In this document: piece after piece, positions 21,951-32,232 of the stretch
Layout of the letters: the number at the start of each line of letters is the position of its first letter
How positions within the stretch are numbered: the first letter of the stretch is position 1
Source of the DNA: Arachis hypogaea
Lineage: Eukaryota; Streptophyta; Magnoliopsida; Fabales; Fabaceae
Direction: 5' to 3'
Assembly (NCBI RefSeq): GCF_003086295.3
Contig: NC_092044.1
Location: forward strand, 75,602,024 to 75,666,023
Length of the DNA: 64,000 nucleotides
Program-made: the position numbers and the translations under genes
The notes under the pieces: generated by a model
What the model was told of the DNA's origin: nothing
The model's input: only the letters and a program-made list of their open reading frames with translations
Databases searched by the model: none

Positions 21951-24022
21951 TGATGACAAGTCTTCTTATGCTAGTTTCACAAGTATTTTTCACTTGTTTT
22001 ATTAGGTTTTATGGACTTTCTTGCACAATAAGTAAGTGATTGGAGTGGAATTTCATGTCTATCTTGATTCAATCCAACATTATTGATTTTATGCATTATC
22101 ATGAGATTTATGCAAGAATTATGTGATTATTATGAATGATGCAAAACCTTATGATTTTGGTGAGACTTTGATTGCATGTTTGGTTGATTTCAGGGAAAAA
22201 AATGAAGTGGAAGAGAGGCAGTGCAGAATAACATTGTGCACAATTGAAGAATACTACGTTCTATAACGATGCGCACGTGTACAGGACGCTTACGCGTCGG
22301 GCAAGGATTTTTGAAGACCCACGCGTACGTGTGCATGACGCATACGCGTGGATGTCATGAGTGCTCGTTTGCAAATAGAGCGCTACGTTTTTTGAATGAG
22401 CGCCTGCGACAATTTTTGAAATTTAGGATTAAGGATTTGGTATCGACGCGTACGTGTACATGACGCGCACACGTTGATGGAGCATCTGGGAAGAAACATG
22501 CGAACGCGTGGATGGCGCAGAAGCTGGGTGTTACAATTTTGCTATCTATGTGCATGCGCAGAGGACGCGCACACGTGAAAAGCGCTCATGGTGCGAACGT
22601 AGCGCTCGTTTAAAGAACGCTACTAGGGACGCGCACGCGTGCATTATACGCACAAGCATGATGAGGCTGAAGATGACAAGGACGCGCACGCGTTTGTGAC
22701 GCGTACGTGTCGGTGGTGCAAAAATGCACGGGACGCGCATGCGTAGGAGAAGCGTACGCATCAGTGAATGAACGCTCCGCTCTCTTTCAGAACGCAACAT
22801 TCTCCTGATGCTGCACCCAAGTACCAATCCTGACCCACTTCATCAGAGGCCAAAAAGCCTACTCCAAGTACTGGATGACTGAATAGGAAAGTGCATAAAT
22901 AGAGGAGAATTCAATTTCAAGGTGATTGGCTTGCCAGAAGTTTTTCAGGGAGTTCTTCTTTTGAGGAGTTCTTGAGATTTTAGATTTGATTTTATTGTTC
23001 TTGCTGTTCCTCTCCTTCTGCAATTTTTCTTTTCGGTTTTGGTACTAGAGCAATGATGAACTAAACCATAATTTCATTAGAGGGAGGAGCTTTATTGTAA
23101 TTCCAATGAATCAATGAAATTCTTCTTCTTCTCAATTCATTTTTGTAGCTTTTGGATATGTTCTGTTTTGATTTAGAATTCCTCACTCTGGAAGGAGGTT
23201 GAATTCAATTGAATGCTTGTGTAAGCCTCGGAAGGGGAATCACTCATATTAGGATTGGAGCTCTATCCTTCACTACTCTCTTGATCAACACCATTCGGGA
23301 GGAATTGAGATCGTGAGAATTAGTGTGGCTTATGGATGAGAGAGTTGCACTTAACCTCTTCCCATGACAGTTAGATCAAGGAATTGGCAAGATTGATTGT
23401 GATTAGAGAGACTGGATTGCCAAGGAATTAGAATCCAATCAATTTCAATCCGCCATTGATATACTCATATAATTGAGAAAGGAGTCGAGACCCAATTGAT
23501 TCATGATGGATTATGATATCTCCAATCCCTGATAAATCACTTTCTTTGAATTTCCTCACCTTAGAGTTCTCTAATTTCACTGCAATTTACTTTGTTCAAT
23601 TCTGTTTTGATTTACTGCACCCAATTCCCTTTATTATTCATGAAATTTAATTTTCCTTACAATTGAGATTTTGTAATTTAAATTCCTTGCTCTTTAAGAT
23701 TTAGTTATTTATATTTCTTGCAATTTAAGTTGCAGCTCTTTTAATTTCTTGCACTTTAAGTTTCAGTCAATTAAGCTTTCTGCCGTTTACTTTTCTGTAA
23801 ATTTACATTCTGCACTATAGATTTCCTCGCAATTTACATTTTGTCAATTAATTCCCACTCAAAACATCAGCAACTATCAGCTTAACTAAATTCATCACCT
23901 AACTAAAGTTGCTTAATTCATCAATCCCTGTGGGATTGACTTCACTTTTGTGAGTTTTACTACTTGATGCGACCCGGTACACTTGCCGGTTAGTTTGTAT
24001 AGAATCTAATTTTCCCTCATCA
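21951..24022 (+). repeat. RE-4 5' LTR (2072 bp)
   Basis: It starts TGATGACAAG and ends CCCTCATCA. U3 holds the palindrome cluster at 22266-22770. U5 holds the shared segment with CCTGTGGGATTGAC and CACTTGCCGGTTAG. An inverted partial copy of its U5 lies at 27808-28236 (RE-5). Confidence 0.84.
22266..22770. repeat. Palindrome cluster GACGCGCACGCGT / GCGTACGC in RE-4 LTR
   Basis: At least twelve degenerate copies of GACGCGCACGCGTG and GACGCGTACGTGT, with ACGCGT or GCGTACGC cores, near 22266, 22290, 22320, 22338, 22445, 22463, 22565, 22629, 22682, 22698 and 22733. Most variants differ by TG or CA at a CpG, as expected after deamination. Confidence 0.85.
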
Positions 24023-24028
24023 AGTTTT

Positions 24029-24046
24029 TAGCGCTGTTGCCGGCGA
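24029..24046 (+). other. RE-4 primer binding site, degenerate
   Basis: TAGCGCTGTTGCCGGCGA matches the tRNA-Asp type site with three changes. Two are transitions (G to A, C to T). Confidence 0.75.
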
Positions 24047-24180
24047 TTGAATTAGATTAACAATGATTATGTAAGGTGATAATCTAGATTAAGCATTTTT
24101 CTTTGTTTTTACTATGCACACTATTTGAGATTTTATTTCTACTAACCATAACTGCACTTTAGAAACAGAGTGCTCTGTTT

Positions 24181-25964
24181 ATGTTTTCGTGTATGCCAGG
24201 AGGGAGAAGAGGTGATTCCGCCTTTTTTGATTCTGAGCCAGAGAGAACATTCTTGAGATTGAGAAGAGAAGAAAGAGGGAAGGGAGTTAGTGGCAAAGAA
24301 TCAGAAGAAAAAGATCAAGAGATGGAGGGTAATATCCCTAATCCACCTGAGGATGTGGCTAACAACAATGGCCAACCTTAGAGAAGAGTATTAGCCTCCT
24401 ACACTATCCCCAACACAAGGAATTGTGGGAGCAGTATCTTAACCCCCAATGTCCATGCTAATAACTTCGAACTCAAGCCTCAATCGATCACCCTTGTTTA
24501 GAATAATTGTCAATATGGAGGAATCCCTACTGAAGATCCAAACCAACATCTCTCTGTGTTTTTGAGAATTTGTGACACTATCAAAATCAATGAAGTCCAT
24601 CCTGACATCTATAAGCTTTTGTTATTCCCATTTTCACTGAGAGACAAAGCCATACATTGGTTAGAAACCTTCCCCAAAGAAAGCATCACCAATTGGGATG
24701 ATCTAGTTAGCAAATTTCTAGCCAAATTCTATCCCCCTCAAAGAGTCATTAAGCTGAAAACTAATGTGCAAACCTTCAGGCGATTAGAAGGAGAATCATT
24801 GTCTGAAGCTTGGGAGAGGTATAAAGCTTTGATCAGAAGGTGCCCAAAGGGAATGTTGAGTGAGTGGGTGGAGCTACAAAATTTCTATGAGGGCTTGACC
24901 ATGAGTTCAAGGAAAGCTTTGGATTATTCATCAGAAGAATCCTTGCAAATGATGAAAACTGCTCAAGAGGCACATGATCTTATAGACATGGTGGCCAATA
25001 ATGAGTATTTCTACTCCTCTGAAAGACAAGCTGCTCCAAAGAGAGGTGTATTTGAGCTTGAAGGAGTTGATACAATCTTGCCTCAAAACAAGATTATGCA
25101 TCAACATCTTTAGCAGCAAATAGAAATGATGTCAAAGAGGATGGATGGACTACAGCTTGCAGCAGAAAGCACGACTAATCAACCACCAGCTATGTCGGGA
25201 CAGCAGGAGGAAAGCTATGAGAACAGCAGCCTGAACAAGTGCAGTACATGCACAATCAAGGAGCTGGACAGAATGAGTTCCATGGAGACACTTACAAATC
25301 ATCCTGGAGAAATTACCCCAACTTGAAGTGGGAAGAGAACCAGAACCAGCAGCCTAGGCAAAGAAACTCCAACCAAAATAGTTCCAGAAACATAACCCAT
25401 CAAAACCATCAAAACACTAACCAAAATCCATATAGAAAACCACAAAATAACCACCCTGCATCCACTTACTATCTACCAAATAACCCATTAACTAACCAAA
25501 ATAACTCTGATTCACCATCCACATCCCATACTTAGCCACAACCACCGCAAAAATCCCAAAGAATCTCTAATTTGGAGATGATGATGGAGAAAATGATGAA
25601 ACATCAAGAGTTGGCTAACAAGAACCATGAAGCCTCACTGAGAAATTCAGAAAGACAGATTGGAAAATTGTCCAAACAACCAGCTGAGAGACCAACCAAC
25701 TCTTTTACAAGTGATACCATCCCCAATCCTAAAGAAGAATGGAAAGTAATTCAACTCAGTAGTGGAAGAACATTGGAGGATGACAAGGCTAGCAGCAAGG
25801 AAGAAGTGGCAGTAGAGGAAAAAGATCAAGAGAGTTCCAAGAAGAAAGAGGAAGCGCCACAAGCTTCAAAGAAGGGAAAACAAGTCATGGAAGAGCATCC
25901 ACAAGAACAGAGAAAGGTGGTGAAACCTTACATCCCTCCTCTGCCATACCCTCAAAGGTTTTAA
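24181..25964 (+). pseudogene. gag: RE-4 gag with nonsense mutations
   Basis: Structural protein of the particle. It starts MFSCMPGGRRGDSAFFDSEP at 24181, followed by the same acidic/basic region as RE-1 (RTFLRLRREERGKG). The gag domain follows (ANNFELKPQS, LLLFPFSLRDKAIHW, FYPPQRVIKLK, RRCPKGMLSEW), then a Gln/Asn-rich linker and a Lys/Glu-rich stretch (SSKKKEEAPQASKKGK). Stops include TAG at about 24379, 24500, 25111 and 25532. At 24500 RE-1 has Gln (LIQNS), so CAG became TAG. A 1-base shift lies near 25320. No zinc knuckle is visible. Confidence 0.82.
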
Positions 25965-26640
25965 AGAGAGCTCAAGGATCAATAATTCCCCAAGTTTCTG
26001 GAGGTTTTTAAGAAGCTGGAAATCAATATCGCACTTGCTGAAGCATTGGAACAGATGCCTTTATATGCAAAATTCCTCAAGGAACACATTAACAAGAAGA
26101 AAAGTTAGAATGAGAAGGATACCGTGATCTTGACATAAGAATGCAGTACAGTGATTTAGAAGGGTCTTCCACCAAAACTCAAAGACCCTTATAGTTTCAT
26201 CATATCATGCACCATTGGCAATATGGCCTTGGAAAAACATCTCTGTGACTTAGGAGCCTGCATCAATTTGATGCCTCTCTCACTAATGAAGAAGCTTGCA
26301 ATAGAGGAAGTCAAACCCACTAGAATGTCACTTCAAATGGCTGATAGATCACTCAAGATACCTAATGGAGTTGTGGAAAACTTATTAGTGAAGGTAGGAT
26401 AGTTCAGTTTTCCTGCTAATTTTGTCATTTTAGACATGGAAGAAGAGGGACACAACTCAATTATCTTGGGGCGACCTTTCTTAGCCATAGCAAGAGCTAT
26501 CATTGATGTAGAGAAAGGTGAAATGACCCTCAGGGTGCATAATAAACAAATGATCATCAATGTCTTTAAGGCCATGCAATATGCCCCTGAGAAGGAAAAG
26601 CATATGAGGGTGGAGATGATAGAAGAATTGCATAAATAGC
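25965..26640 (+). pseudogene. RE-4 aspartic protease with stops
   Basis: This matches RE-1 protease along its length: FPKFLEVFKKLEIN, ALEQMPLYAKFLKE, CDLGACINLMPL (active-site region) and IILGRPFLAIARAIID. Stops interrupt it at about 25983, 26107, 26138, 26158 and 26400. RE-1 has Gln at the position of the 26158 stop (AIIQKKL), so that is CAG to TAG. The active-site Ser of DLGAS is Cys here. Confidence 0.8.
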
Positions 26641-26762
26641 TGCTTGAAACACACGGTCAAGATGCACAAGAAGAAGAAATGGAGACAGCCCAAGAGGTCT
26701 TAGAGGAACAAGTTACTGAAGTCCCCTGTGAATGAAAGAAGGAGGAGAATCCTAAACAAGAA

Positions 26763-27807
26763 TTGGAGCCCCTCCCTCCTCATCTTAAATATGCATTCCT
26801 TGGAGGAGAAGAGACCCTACCAGTAATCATCAATTTATCTTTAAGCATAGAAAATGAAGAAAAGTTGATTGAAGTATTAAAAATTCACAAAACAGCTTTA
26901 GGATGGACAATTGATGACATCAAGGATATAAGCCATGCCATCTGCATGCATAAAATTTTGCTGGAAGAGGACTCAAGACTTGTTGTGTAACCTTAAAGAA
27001 GGCTTGTCCCAACCATTAAAGAAGTGGTTCAAAAGGAGGTGATGAAGCTGTGGAATGCTAGAATCATATACCCAGTCTCTAATAGCCCTTAGGTGAGTCC
27101 GGTCCAAGTTGTGCCAAAGAAAGGAGGAATGACAGTCATCTTCAATGAGAAGAATGAGTTAATCCCTACAAGGACAGTGACTGGGTGGAGGATGTGCATT
27201 GATTATATAAGATTGAATGAGGCTACAAGAAAAGATCACTTCCCTCTCCTTTTCATTGATCAGATGCAAGAAAGATTGGCTGGCCATGCTTATTATTGCT
27301 TCTTGGATGGGTATTCTGGATACAATCAAATTGTGGTGGACCCCAAGAATCAAGACAAAACCTCATTCACCTATCCATTTGAAGTTTTTGCTTACAGGAG
27401 GATGCATTTTGGGATCTGCAATGCTCCAGCAACATTCCAAAGGTGTATGTTCTCCATATTCTCTGATATGGTAGAAAAATTTTTAGATGTCTTTATGGAT
27501 GATTTTTCTATCATTGGTAACTCTTTTGATACTTGTTTGCAACATCTAACCCTTGTTTTGAAAGATGCCAAGAAACAAATTTAGTTTTGAATTAGGAAAA
27601 ATGCCATTTCATAGTACCCGAAGGTATAGTTCTTGGACATAAGGTTTCAAGCAAGGGGATAGAAATTGACAGAGCCAACATAGAGATCATAGAAAAACTA
27701 CCAGTCCCTGTCAATGTAAAAGTAGTGAGAAGTTTTCTTGGGCATGCTGGATTTTATAGAAGATTTATCAAGGATTTTTCAAAAATAGCCAAACCACTGA
27801 GCAATTT
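26763..27807 (+). pseudogene. pol: RE-4 reverse transcriptase, interrupted by RE-5
   Basis: This would copy element RNA. The linker (PPHLKYAFLGGEETLPVIIN) is followed by RT motifs CIDYIRLNEATRKDHFP, LDGYSGYNQIVVDP, YRRMHFGICNAPATFQRCMF and the catalytic FMDD at 27492-27503. Stops at 26988, 26994, 27090 (TAG where RE-1 has Trp in SPWVSP) and 27594 (Trp in LNWEK) break it. A 1-base frameshift lies near 27575. The frame then runs through LGHAGFYRRFIKDFSKIAKP and ends at 27807, where the inverted LTR of RE-5 starts. Confidence 0.84.
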
Positions 27808-28236
27808 TGATGAGGGAAAAATAGCCAAACTCACTGGCAAGTATATCAGGTCGCATCAAGTAGTAAAACTCACGTGAGTGAGGTCGATCCCATGAGTATT
27901 GATGGATCAAGCAATTTTTGTTAGGTGATAAATTTAGTTAAGCTAACAGTGGTGAATTGAGTGAAATTGATTAACAGAATATAAATTGCAAGGAATTTAA
28001 AGTGCTAAAAGTAAATGACAGAAGATTGAATGATGCTCAAAATAATCAAAATGAGAAATAACAGAGAACAAGATTCATTACGGATTGGAGATATCATAAT
28101 CCACAATGAATCAAATAGATCTCAACTCCTTTCTCAATCATATGAGTAGATCTATGGCGGATTGAAATTGATTGGAACCCGATTTCCTGGCAATCCAATC
28201 TCTCTAATCACAATCAACCCTGCCAGATCTATAGCT
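27808..28236 (-). repeat. RE-5 3' LTR remnant (U5 only)
   Basis: The reverse complement aligns with the RE-4 LTR U5 (about 23380-24022), sharing GCGACC plus ACTTGCC near the end, GATTGTGATTAGAGAGA and GGATTATGATATCTCCAATC. U3 and its palindromes are missing, so about 1.4 kb has been deleted at the joint near 28236. Confidence 0.75.
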
Positions 28237-29457
28237 CATTTTATGAAATCTTTTCTTTATATTTCTTCCTTGAATCAAGCTTTTCATTCTCTTTTTAGCT
28301 TCTCCTTTTGGGTGCTTTAGACCATGAGTTGAAAACAAAGCTACGACTTTAAATGCTTTGTTTTCAAGTATTACCACTTGATACATAAGCATCATAAGCA
28401 TTTAATTAGAGGACTTCTTTAAGCTTATTTATTTCTTTTCTTTACTCTCTAATCATTGATGCTCAGAGCCTTGAGCTTTGAGGGAGTGCTTTTGCACTTG
28501 AGCCTAGCCTTGACTTCTAAGTGTTTTTGTTTTCAAGATTTTTGCCTGATACATAAACACCACAAGTACTTAAAAAATAAATTGTCATTGGTACTCAGAG
28601 CCTTCAGCTTTCTCATTCTTTCCCTTTTTTCTTTTCTTGCCTTAACTGTATTTGCTTTTTCAAGGTTTTCATGATTTCAAAAATTTCATAAAATGTCCTA
28701 GATGAAAACTTCAATTAAATAAAATCTAATGCAATTGAGCAACAATTAATCATACTAGCCTTCCAATACTTGTATGCCCATGTTAATCTCTTCTTTAATT
28801 CCTTTTTGTTTATGATCATGATACTTTATTGCTTTTGAACTCACAAAATTCAAGATGGTAGTCATAATTTCACAACAACATGTTACAGAGAAGATAGAAG
28901 ACAATCATGCAATTTAAAGTGCTAAAAATAAGTAGGAGAAAAAAAAACTTTACCACCTTGTAGTTCAATCTCACTATTGTTGTCATTCTCCTCCTATTCT
29001 TCCCCTTTCTATACCAACTTATAGTGTTTTTTTATTATCAAGCAACGATTAAAACAGTGGTCATGGGGTCTATGATGGATCTTGAGTGTCTTACACAATG
29101 AAATGTCAGTAGTACATGTGTTTAAGCAAGCAAAATTAAAAATATCAATGAAGGCACAAGACAGAAAACATGGACAATGTGATTGCAAAAATAATAGGTG
29201 TGCATGATACATTGCATAAAAGATAAGTGGCACACCAAACTTAGTGTGACACTTTCACTTGGAATTGATGCAAATGTCTAGTGAAGATTGGGAATCAATT
29301 TTTGTTACATAGCAACACCAAACTTAGAATGCAGTTACATGTTAGTTTATTTGAACTAAAACTAAACAAAGAAAGTAGTTCTTTGCTAAAAAGACAATCA
29401 CCAAGCAAAGAGTTTATCTTGAGTAAGGATTTCTTGGTGAGGTATTAACAAAAATAG
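28237..29457 (-). other. RE-5 3' internal non-coding region
   Basis: No gene is seen. It resembles RE-10 at 47700-48310 (TTTGTTTTCAAGTATTACCA, GATGCTCAGAGCCTTG, CACCAAACTTAG). A segment is present twice, near 28350-28470 and 28520-28610, as a diverged tandem duplication. This is typical 3' flank of FIDEL/Feral-like elements and nothing more can be assigned. Confidence 0.55.
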
Positions 29458-30724
29458 TGATGAATCCATATTTGATGATGATTTTTGGTTAGAATTTAAT
29501 GGATTCCATCACATAAACTTGCACTTATTCCTTAAATAGTATACTTTTAGAATTTCCTCCCAAATTGTGCTTGATTATGAAAATATGCTCTTTTGTGCTT
29601 AATTTGATCTATTTTTATTTCATCTGCCTTCCATTCAATGCCTTGATGTATTTGTGAGTGATTCTAGGTGTATAAGGTAGGAATGGAGTGGAGAGAATGG
29701 AAGAAGAGCATGCAAAGTGGAGGAAACATGAAGAATCAATGGAGATGAGTTCAGAGACGTATGCGTGCACACAGACTCCTGTGCATCCGCATACGATCCG
29801 AAGCAGAGCGCGTGGATCATTTCGAGTGCATCGCGCGTCCAGCCAAGAATCGCCTAGTATGCGTGCGCACAGCTACTTGTGCGTACGCACAGAATGGGAT
29901 TTTTCACAAAGTGTGCGGATGCACACGCCTGTGTGTCTGCATAGGTGTCCGCGCATGACTTTATTAAAGAAGCACGTGACTCGTGATTTAAGGGCTTTGG
30001 AGGCCCATTTCTAATGTTTCTTAGCTCATATTGGAGGGGGAATGAAGAACATAACATAGCATATCATTAGTATAGTTTTTAGGAGTAGAGTAGAGGTTTT
30101 TAGTTTTAGTTTTCTCTATGTTTTTCATCTTCTCTTTTAGGGTTTATCTTAGGATTTTTCTTTCAAAGTGCCATTTCCATTTTTGATCTTGGATTTTGCT
30201 AATCTCATTGTAGGTATTCTCTTGTTATTACTCTTTATAGTTATATTGTCATTACTCTTTCTTCTATTTCAAGTTATAGTTCAATTTTACTTCTCTTTTG
30301 CAATTTCAATTTCTTGTTGATGAATTTGATGTTTGATGGTTGTTCTATGCTTTCTATTATCATTCTTGTTGATTGAGATCAAGTGTTACTTTTAGTTTCA
30401 AGCCTTTTCTTATTTTTCTCATGTTTAATCTTTTTGCCCACCAAGTGTTTGACAAAATGTCAAACATGGTTTTAGGCTAAATTTTTGTCTCTTGGCTTGG
30501 GTAAAGTGAGCAATTGGGTTCCTAGAGTTAGAATGTTCAACATTTAGTGTCAATTCTTGGATTTTTAATTATTCTTGTTCCCACTAACGCTAAGTTGTTG
30601 CTAAGGCAACTGGCAAGCAATTTAGGATTTGTGGGTTAAGAACACTTATGCTCATTTAACTTACCTTTCGATTTGAGGGTTGATCAAGTGAGACTAATCC
30701 AACATAATTGTCATAGTTGTGGTT
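29458..30724 (+). repeat. RE-6: LTR of an RE-2-related element, cut by RE-7
   Basis: It starts TGATGAATCCATATTTGATG and aligns with the RE-2 LTR: TTGTGCTTAATTT, then AGCATGCAAAGTGGAG, then the palindrome region, then CCACCAAGTGTTTGACAAAAT. It stops at 30724, about 300-400 bp before the expected LTR end, where RE-7 starts. Whether it is a full element or a solo LTR cannot be told from this side. The left flank is AATAG (29453-29457). Confidence 0.7.
29755..29960. repeat. Degenerate palindrome cluster in RE-6 LTR
   Basis: Variants of GTGCGTACGCAC, ATGCGTGCGCAC and CATCCGCATACG. They occupy the same place as the ACGCGT cluster of RE-2 but have drifted to more TG/CA forms. Confidence 0.75.
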
Positions 30725-31268
30725 TGTTCTGATGGTTACCTGAAACTAGAGGTTGATCTCAAACAAGATCTTCTATGCTAGTCGGAGCTGCAGAGTCCGA
30801 TCTGATGATGGTGGTCGGAGTTGCTGTGTCCGACTCGTTGGACTTGGTGATGATGCTGATCCTTCATCCCTGGAGGGTGGGGAGTACCTGCAAGGGACTT
30901 CGATGCTTAAGTTAGCAAGGGTATTAAGTAGGTATTGAGTAGAACCAGAGTATGAGTTATAGTTGGGTGCTCCAGTGTATTTATAGTGATGAGGCGTGAC
31001 CTTTTTAGATAAGATAAGTTAGTTATCTTATCTTATCTTACCTTCTAGGTGAGGTCAGCTTATCTTTCATGGGAACTGCCCTTCCCTCTGTAGGTTTGGA
31101 CTGCCTTAGGATTTGGGGCGTGTTCCTCTATTTGGGCCCTTCTTTGGGCTTTTCTGATGACTTGGCCGAGCTCTTTTGAGAAGAGGTCAAGTTGTCCTGA
31201 CCTGAAGAGGTCGGTCGCTTTGTCTGTAGAACATCCCGGGTCAGACAGCTCGACCCAGGGTATGAACA
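30725..31268 (-). repeat. RE-7 3' LTR (544 bp)
   Basis: On the minus strand it starts TGTTCATACCCTGGGTCGAG and ends CCATCAGAACA, matching the RE-9 LTRs. It carries the same GATAAG inverted repeat and a TATA-like box. The GCAGGGGC purine tract sits immediately outside its start, as in RE-9. Confidence 0.85.
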
Positions 31269-31732
31269 GTGCCCCTGCTCGAGCTTGGTCTTCCTTTTTG
31301 AGGTCGAGTCTTTAGTTTTAAGACTTCGATCCTTCTTTGGTGAAGCCGAACTCGAGCATTTTGTCGATTTTTTTTTGTAGAGTTCTCCTTTTTTGAATGC
31401 AGAACGTTTTGCTTCCTTTTAAAAACGCGCGCTTTTGGATTAGCGTCCTGGCCTTGGGAACGTGCGAGGGTTTTTAATGCCCCATTTATTGGTTTCTGAT
31501 GGTCCGTTTCTCCTGGCTTTTATTTTGAATTTTTACTCTCAAGATACGTTTTCTCTCCTCATTTACTTTTGCTGTGACTTCTCTTTTTCTCCTCTCCTTC
31601 TGTTTTCTTTTTAAAACTTACGTTTCTTGGTGTTTCTTCTTGCAACGTTTGTTCGGCGATTGTAAGTGCTTTTGACGGCGATCTCTAATCTCCTCGCCTT
31701 CAACCCTCTTGCGTATTTTTCTCCTATCTCAG

Positions 31733-32220
31733 GTTGGTTTTGCTTTCCCCTCGCCGTTTATTTCTGCTGTGTTGTGTTTTAATTTTGAAGCTTTGATTTT
31801 GACTGAGTGCATGTTGGAAAGCTTGAATTGTTGTCGCGCCTGGTTTGTTACTGTGATGCATGCTTTTTCCCTTTTGCCTTATATATGCCTATGAGTGTAT
31901 TTTCTTGGTTTGGCTCTTTAGGGCTTTATATGCTTCTGCCGATTCCTGAACTGTTGTAGCCTTTTCTTTTGGCGACTCGTTTGATCTTTTTCGCATTTGT
32001 TTTTCTTGGAAAGGGTTTCTGTTGAGACATTAGTCTTGTAGATTTTCCTGAATCTTTATTCCCTGATTGCCTCCAAAGGATGCCTTTGGACCTTAGGTTG
32101 TGTCATGGGGTTTTCCTTTTTATCTGCTGTACCGCGCTGGAATGTGCTGTCTGAGTTGTTTTGATTTCGTCTGGGATGTCTTTACCTTTTTAGTAACCCA
32201 ATCTTTTTCTTGCTTTGTAG
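31733..32220 (+). other. Predicted 5'-leader intron of RE-7 antisense gene (488 bp)
   Basis: Donor CTCAG|GTTGG at 31732/31733 and acceptor TTTGTAG|GATTAG at 32220/32221, 13 bp before the gene's ATG. RE-9 has CCAG|GTTAG and TTTGTAG|GATTTAG at the matching places. The interior is T-rich, as plant introns are. No transcript data support it. Confidence 0.55.
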
Positions 32221-32232
32221 GATTAGTTGGCC

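Larger units (their letters stand above)
21951..27807 (+). mobile_element. RE-4: Athila-like Ty3/gypsy element, 5' part, interrupted by RE-5
   Basis: The order is 5' LTR, primer site, gag, protease and RT on the plus strand. RT is cut at 27807, where RE-5 begins. Gag, protease and RT closely parallel RE-1. More than fifteen in-frame stops make this the most decayed coding region in the window. The rest of pol and the 3' LTR should lie beyond the right edge if the nest is intact. Confidence 0.86.
27808..29457 (-). mobile_element. RE-5: minus-strand Athila-like remnant inside RE-4 RT
   Basis: An LTR end in minus orientation (TGATGAGGGAAAA on the plus strand) begins exactly where the RT of RE-4 stops. 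It is followed by U5 sequence and then, without U3, by the 3' internal non-coding region of a FIDEL/Feral-like element. The left target flank would be AATTT (27803-27807). No protein domain is left. RE-6 begins at 29458. Confidence 0.68.
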
